A stretch of DNA of 64,000 bases from Athripsodes cinereus (lineage: Eukaryota; Arthropoda; Insecta; Trichoptera; Leptoceridae), in the NCBI GenBank assembly GCA_947579605.1, contig OX388314.1:12397982-12461981 (forward strand), read 5' to 3'. A program made the position numbers and the translations under genes. How positions within the stretch are numbered: the stretch's first letter is position 1; every line of letters begins with the position of its first letter. The notes beneath the pieces were generated by a model, which was given only the letters and a program-made list of their open reading frames with translations, was not told the origin of the DNA and did not search any database. Shown here piece by piece: positions 58,748-64,000 of this stretch.

Positions 58748-60770
58748 TAGGGTGTCCCTTATTTTTCAAAGTTTTAATTTTACAACGCATAGGCTATTAT
58801 TTTATTCATTTGGTCCTAAAACACTCAAAAACCAATTTTTATCTTAATCGGAACAGTGCAACCCGTGCCGACTTGCACGGAAACATCTTCATACAAGTTT
58901 CATACAAAAACTCACAGGGGCGGTGAGTGCCCGTTGTTACTGTCACTCAGTCTCGGCTTTTCTGGTAATTATCGCGGATTTTTTTATATTTCAAAGATGT
59001 CAGTGGTACTAAGAAGCAATATAAAAAGTATTTTCTTGGTTGGTGAAATAAATCAATAGATGATAGGGTCAAAATTACCGTCAAATCGTCAAGTTCTCGC
59101 AGTTCTAACTCTCGACATACGCGATATTAAACTGAATGTTAGTGAAAGCGAAAATGTAGTCATTCGCGTGCGCATTACATTTTGGAAAAAGGCTAGAATA
59201 CCTAATAGAGATGTTACTAATCATGTTAAGAGGTCAGGCGATCTTTATCAGGTCTGGCAAGAGCTGCCAAAAATAGCAAGTAGATTCAGGATTTTCATAG
59301 GAACCATGAGGAGAACTTTCAACTTGAATTTGATAATTTATGCAATATCGTATACGCCGATGCTCTCAAAAGACTAAAAATCAAAGAAGATAATAAATTA
59401 TTGTAAAAGCAAAGAGAACCAAGACGTACAGGATGCTTAGCGGGTGTTGACAAAAAATGGCTGAAATTAACAAAGAGCAAGGCTGAAAAAACTAGCAGAA
59501 GAGAAAAAGAGATTAAAACGTATGGTTTCAGAGAGCTTGTTGGCACCTGCTGCTTAACACATCTTTGATACGCCTGAGAGAGTCTCTGGCATCCACATAA
59601 ATTGAAAATCAGATCTACTGGCGCAATGCATCAAGCACGATGGATGGCAAGAGCTATTTACTCTTCAAAAATATGTTTATTGACTACTCAGTTTAAAATG
59701 GGCGCTAAGGACAAAGAAGCTTTACTAGATGTTTGTTTTATTTTATTGTGGTAGTTCATGTTAAGTCCTTGCTTGAATGCTGTTTGGTGGTGAAAGCGCC
59801 GAATCAAGACTTGTGTTTTTTAAAAACATTAAATGGTAACGAAATAATTGACAAGCTGATTTCCAAAGCGACTTAAAACAAGTTCAGCCAATATTTTGTG
59901 ATATTTGTCAAAAGAAAAAGCCGTCCTTTTAATTTTTAAGATGTAATTGATGATCAGACCAAGGGGATCACTGTAGAAAATTTACAAAAAAAGAAAAATT
60001 TGGTGATATGAAAAATCCAAGGAACAGATGTCTGGCTCTCTATATAAGTAATTTATAGAGAGCCTCTGGAGACTCTGGAAGTAGTGCTCAATTTAATACT
60101 TATATATTATAACATGTTCTTTTTATGTATTCTACAAGTAGCCTTAATGTTTTTATAGGAAAATTTTTGAGTTATTTTGTATCCGTCAAGACCAAAAATT
60201 TTTTTTCGTAACTAAAACTTGACAGCAGTTTCCTTCAAGAAGGTGTATCTTCGTATAATGAAAACGTGGTATTTGTGGAAGCTTAAAAAAAGATATCTAG
60301 CTTAAAAGCAGTGAATGACACAGCTGAAAGAGCTGTTAAACTAATCCAAGGCTTCCATGGTTTGATACCCGCAGATGAAGAATAGAAGCAGTTCTAATTA
60401 CGTTGTGTGCATGAACATAAAAAAATGTATCCAGACTGTAAAAAAGAGACTTTTTAGAGGATATATCCAAATTAATTAATATCAATTTTGTAACTATTTT
60501 TGATAATTACAAGAAATGCTCCATATAAATTTGTGTTTTGATCAATATTTAGCTAAGATAGTGGTACGAAGTGATGATCTACAGCTAAATTTAATAGACG
60601 CTTTAAGCTGCTATTTTCTGAAACTTTGAGGCTCTGTCGGCACGGGTTCCAATCAACTTAGAAAGCTTAAATTCTGTATTTGGGTAAGTAGTAGGCAAAT
60701 AAACACAATTAGGGGGTATGCGTTTCAATAACTGAAAAAAAATTTTTTCGACCAAATAAGGGACACCCTA
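58748..60770 (+). mobile_element. DNA transposon with 17-bp TIR and 8-bp TSD, superfamily unknown
   Basis: The termini TAGGGTGTCCCTTATTT (58748) and the exact reverse complement (ending 60770) match for 17 of 17 bases. ATGTATAT flanks both sides (58740-58747 and 60771-60778). At 2023 bp it is large enough to be a decayed autonomous element. The 8-bp duplication fits hAT, P, Merlin-like or similar groups, but the TAGGGTG terminus does not match one I can name. Confidence 0.88.
58860..60460 (+). pseudogene. decayed ORF of the 58748 transposon
   Basis: Fragments in several frames read like one degraded protein: MSVVLRSNIKSIFLVGEINQ (about 58998), SKLPSNRQVLAVL (59066), VIRVRITFWKKARIPNRDVT, DLYQVWQELPKIASR (to about 59290), GCLAGVDKKW (about 59430), STGAMHQARWMARAIYSLKI (about 59610), then NDTAERAVKLIQGFHGLIP (about 60315). 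A basic N-terminal half, a W-rich middle and an acidic C-terminal block suggest a transposase, but I cannot assign a DDE triad. It has many stops. I do not recognise the family. Confidence 0.6.
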
Positions 60771-61137
60771 ATGTATATGCCTACCTAAATAACCAATAAT
60801 AATAATAAAATAAACAAATAAAAAAACAGGAACTCAACGTGAAAAAGTTTTGAATATTGATGAACAATTAATAATATAGGTATTTATTTTTATATATTAT
60901 GTATTTGATTAGTATATTATTTCTGTTCGAATGTTTTATAATCCGATTTTATAAATGAAATGAAAAGAAATGAATATAAATATACAATATATAGGTACAT
61001 AAAATAAAACAAAATATTTTAATAAAAACAAATTAAGCAAGTGATATTCATCTTGAATGTCATACTCGTATGCGTATGCACGTTGAATATAATAAATTTA
61101 TAAAATATAATAATAAATTGTAATATTTTGGTGTTTA

Positions 61138-61265
61138 CACTGTTCATTATTTATTTTTAATATAATTAATTAAAAAACACTGTTTCATTTTCACAATAAA
61201 TTTTTATTGCCTCGAACGTTTTCGTCTACACTAATAGACATTAGACATAAACGTTCGAGGCAATA
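61138..61265 (-). repeat. relic of the hammerhead-associated repeat
   Basis: On the minus strand, GAAAACGTTCGAGG is followed by caataaaaatttattgtgaa and aatgaaacagtgttttttaa. This parallels GAAAACGTTTGAGG and its downstream sequence at 38950-39009. tattgcctcgaacgttt and aaacgttcgaggcaat form a 16-bp inverted repeat around a 36-base centre. The CUGAUGA part is not present. Confidence 0.6.
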
Positions 61266-61320
61266 ACAACGTATTCTGCTTGTGAGGAGTATCGCAAAAA
61301 TATTGAGAGATATTGATTAT

Positions 61321-61420
61321 CACGGAATATTTTATTTATTTATTTATTTTATTCTTTACTGTACATTGGTTACAATTAGAACAATCACTCTCCTCTTAGT
61401 AGGTATCAGTCTATGAAAAT
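61321..61420 (-). mobile_element. dispersed LINE-tail repeat, partial
   Basis: tttatttatttatttatttt, attctttactgtacattggt and tacaattagaac match the beginning of the 39945 copy. The TTCCAACTAACC end is missing. Confidence 0.55.
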
Positions 61421-62059
61421 GTTTATAATATTTCATATTTCGGTGTTTAAAAGATATTGTAGGTACCTAATATCCTTTGCAAAAATCCGTGGACTTATCA
61501 CTCGATTTAAAGGCGTCTTTTTTCTTATTAGGTTGTCACATTGTGTAACGGTGGCAAAAAGAAAATGTAATAGTTATAATCATATATTATTTGACCATCA
61601 ATACAAAATAATACAAGAGACACAACCCATACTTACTCGTATTATATTTATTATACATCAGTTCGCAGTATCAATATGAACATATAAGGTTTCATTTTCT
61701 CATCAGCAATAGTTAATTAGAAGGCGACAAAAGGAAATTGTGTAAACATAATTGAATGATATTATTAGATGGATAATAACATTATATGTAAGGAAATATA
61801 ATACGTACATCTATGTTGTACCTATGTGTATCGTACTTACAATATCTAATAATAATATCATGTAGTGTTAATATGTGTGTAATGAAATCATGTGCCTTGA
61901 TAGTAAAATGACTATATCTAATACAGAATTATATTATGTAGGTATTATGTATGACCCCTGATATTTAACAGCAACAAGATTGATATCGTGGCTACTTTGT
62001 ACTATTTTCAGTGACGTATAAGATTTTCATCGTGAAAAGTACCTACACGGATTTTTGTA

Positions 62060-62548
62060 AGCTCACATCCGCGGATGCGGATGCGGATGTTTAAGATGTT
62101 ATAGAAAAAAAGTATATGAATTAAGAATTAAAATAATGGCATATGTAGTAATTATTAACATTTTTACTAATTAAAATTAGTTAATGAAGTTAAAAATAGG
62201 AGCATTATACGAAATAAAAAGTAATATTGTCGTCTCTTCTGATTCAATCCGGTTACGCTAAGGTTCATAAATTAGACCCGCGCTACTAAATAATTGTTCA
62301 CTAAGAACACTGCAAACAAACGCGTCGGATCTTCTCACCAACTTTTTCGTTCCCATTGGTTAATTTCAAGTGCGACCGGCACGCGCCATTCGCCGGCCTC
62401 ACCCAATTTCTTTCTTGTCGCAACTTATCTTACATCCGCATCTGCATGATCATCCGCATTGATTATTGCGGATGCGGATGCAGATGTCTAAATACATGCG
62501 GAAGCTCCGCATTTACGGATGCGGATGCGAATATTCGCGACATCCCTG
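62060..62548. mobile_element. GCGGAT-rich repeat ending in a hAT-like terminus
   Basis: gcggatgcggatgcggatgt (62069) and several cggatgcggatg or ccgcatctgcatg blocks recur through the segment. The right end reads, in reverse complement, CAGGGATGTCGCGAATATTC, a hAT-like CAGGGATG terminus. I could not locate the left terminus or an 8-bp duplication, so the left limit is approximate. Confidence 0.5.
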
Positions 62549-62551
62549 GAC

Positions 62552-62736
62552 TACGTACTATCAGATTAGGACCAGAAATAGTACAAACAATTCATTAGCG
62601 CGAATCTATAAAATTAACCTATCACAAACAAGTCGTTGGTAAATATACCAACAATTTGTTTTCGAAAAGTTAATATTATAGATTCGTACTAATGAATCGT
62701 TTGTAATATCTCTGGTCCTAATCTGATAGTACGTAC
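62552..62736. repeat. large foldback, about 80-bp arms
   Basis: The left arm tacgtactatcagattagga, ccagaaatagtacaaacaat, tcattagcgcgaatctataa pairs with the right arm (attcgtactaatgaatcgtt, aatatctctggtcctaatct, gatagtacgta) at roughly 85 percent. The centre is short (tcgttggtaaatataccaac, itself palindromic). Confidence 0.82.
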
Positions 62737-62737
62737 C

Positions 62738-62880
62738 AATAATAATAATAATAATAAATCTTTATTTCAGTTATAATATGTATACATATAAGTTTTATAG
62801 GAATATAATAACCATATGAAATTTAAATTACAACATGGTGGCCTTACTGGGCTTGCGCCTGTATTAAGACCTTACGATTC
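62738..62880 (-). mobile_element. (AAT)n and LINE-tail-like sequence
   Basis: (aat)7 then aaatctttatttcagttata and tggtggccttactgggcttg, cgcctgtattaagacctta. This is probably the 3' end of another retroelement. Confidence 0.45.
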
Positions 62881-62949
62881 GTTTTGATTCTATTGATCCT
62901 AATGATTCGTTGTGAAATTTCGTTGGTATTTTTCTCAGTGTACCTACTA

Positions 62950-63140
62950 TTTTTTTTTATTTTTTTTTTTAAAATATATATCTGGGTTTTTGTTATAAGC
63001 CCAAATACAACCTTATACACCTTTCACAGTAAGCTACTAAAAGTTTGTGTCGTAAAAGGGGAGTTTGCCAACACCTGGTATCGAACCACGGACCCCTTGT
63101 TCACGAGGCCGAGACTCTACCTCCAGGCTACCGACGAACT
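62950..63140 (-). mobile_element. tRNA-derived SINE, family S1
   Basis: Minus strand: cggtagcctggaggtagagt, tctcggcctcgtgaacaagg, ggttcgataccaggtgttgg, ttttacgacacaaac... and a long poly-A tail (poly-T at 62950-62972). The B box has one change (gatacc). Confidence 0.82.
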
Positions 63141-63639
63141 CAATATTATTATTTTGAATGTCAATTATTTATCAATTTATGGCGTAATTTCGGACTAAAA
63201 ATTGATCTATTAAATTTGGAAATCCTCGTAATATTTTATTTATAGGTGTGACAAAGAAAAGATAATATAAAAGTATCTTCGTGGTTTATGGTGGCTTACC
63301 ATTTCTTATTAATACTGTTCGTTGTAGGTATCTATATATTAGATGACTTTTTTCACATTCAACGTAATACCTATAATAATATTTGAAATCTGATACATGT
63401 GATTCAAAACCTACATGTTATCGTCTTATCAATGTTTTTCTCTCTTAAGCAAATGTAATTTTTTCTTAACTTATCTATAAAAAGTTCATTCTTTTGAATT
63501 ATTTTCTTTTGTCTTTATTTACATTCCAGCTCGTATTTATCTATTGCTGGAATATTTCGAACTTCATGAAAATTAATAAATTTAATAAATTGATTAATAT
63601 TTTAATTGCGTCGTATTAATGATGAGTATAATTATATTT

Positions 63640-63690
63640 ATTTATTTATAATAATACATACGGCTTACGCCTTTAATACATAGTTACAAA
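63640..63690 (-). mobile_element. LINE 3' terminus, (TTTA)n end
   Basis: atttatttatttataataat, acatacggcttacgccttta: the reverse complement resembles the 2980-3030 terminus (ggcttcggccgtgaatatct and an AATAAAT tail). Confidence 0.5.
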
Positions 63691-64000
63691 CAACAATTGC
63701 ACAACACCACCATCGTATAAAATCAAAACTTAAAACCAAAATAAAATATACTGCGTCACTTCAAATTATAAAAATAAAAATTAAACACATTGTGTCACAC
63801 AAACCACAGAATAAAATTACAACATATCAACAGCATCATGTCAAATCATAAAAAAAACTGCATCATATCTAACCATAAAATAAAGTTACAATACACTCAC
63901 AAACACAATTATATATAGAGATATGTATTAATAATTTTATTAAATGATTTGAAGTGTTACAATGTAAATACCGATTATTGTCAATACAGTACAGAACAGT
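63691..64000. other. non-coding to window end
   Basis: A low-complexity, CA/AT-rich stretch with short loose repeats (aaccataaaataaa, aatcataaaaaaaac). No gene is seen. Confidence 0.4.

Overview
The window looks like lepidopteran nuclear DNA. It is AT-rich, intron-dominated and packed with small transposons: Lep1-type Helitrons with A|TC...CTAG|T ends, mariners, hAT and palindromic MITEs, tRNA-derived SINEs and 5'-truncated LINEs. I can support only one host gene. It is a plus-strand ATF4-family bZIP factor, orthologous to Drosophila crc and to the lepidopteran 'activating transcription factor of chaperone' (ATFC). No rRNA, tRNA gene, virus or toxin gene was found. There is a 200-base assembly gap at 57201-57400.

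Layout. 1-10917: upstream flank or intron of crc, with a LINE fragment (family A), a decayed mariner, a twin-primed LINE A copy, a TIR MITE and a LINE B fragment. 10918-11181: an internal crc coding exon. 11182-35422: a 24-kb intron holding a hAT MITE, a possible piggyBac-like element, SINEs, a perfect 10 x 84-bp minisatellite, LINE B copies, a hAT element with a mariner nested in it, and an intact LINE A fragment. Inside this intron, at about 22.19-23.36 kb, lies a probable alternative promoter and first exon. It has short upstream ORFs, an ATG in good context and a GT donor whose phase matches the final exon. 35423-36333: the terminal exon, with an acidic/proline-rich region and the bZIP domain, followed by a 3' UTR to about 36.5 or 37.5 kb. 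37.5-64 kb: TE-rich DNA with no host exon that I can recognise.

The most interesting non-genic signal is at 38.95-39.73 kb. A tandem repeat of about 365 bp carries, on the minus strand, hammerhead-ribozyme-like motifs: a CUGAUGA core, a GCCAAG/CUUGGC stem II, GAAA, a palindromic AACGUU stem III and a CCUC/GAGG stem I. This is the arrangement known from Penelope-like retroelements and animal 'retrozymes'. One copy keeps the core, the adjacent copy has GAAA changed to GACA, and related relics lie at 40.4 kb and 61.2 kb. A second notable object is a 2.0-kb DNA transposon at 58748-60770, with a perfect 17-bp terminal repeat match and an 8-bp target duplication, whose superfamily I could not name.

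How it fits together. crc/ATF4 proteins are effectors of the integrated stress response and are usually controlled by upstream ORFs. The leader at 22.2-23.3 kb contains several. The two N-termini (through the 10.9-kb exon, or from the 23.3-kb first exon) would join the same bZIP exon in the same phase. All other coding-like sequence is transposon-derived and mostly broken.
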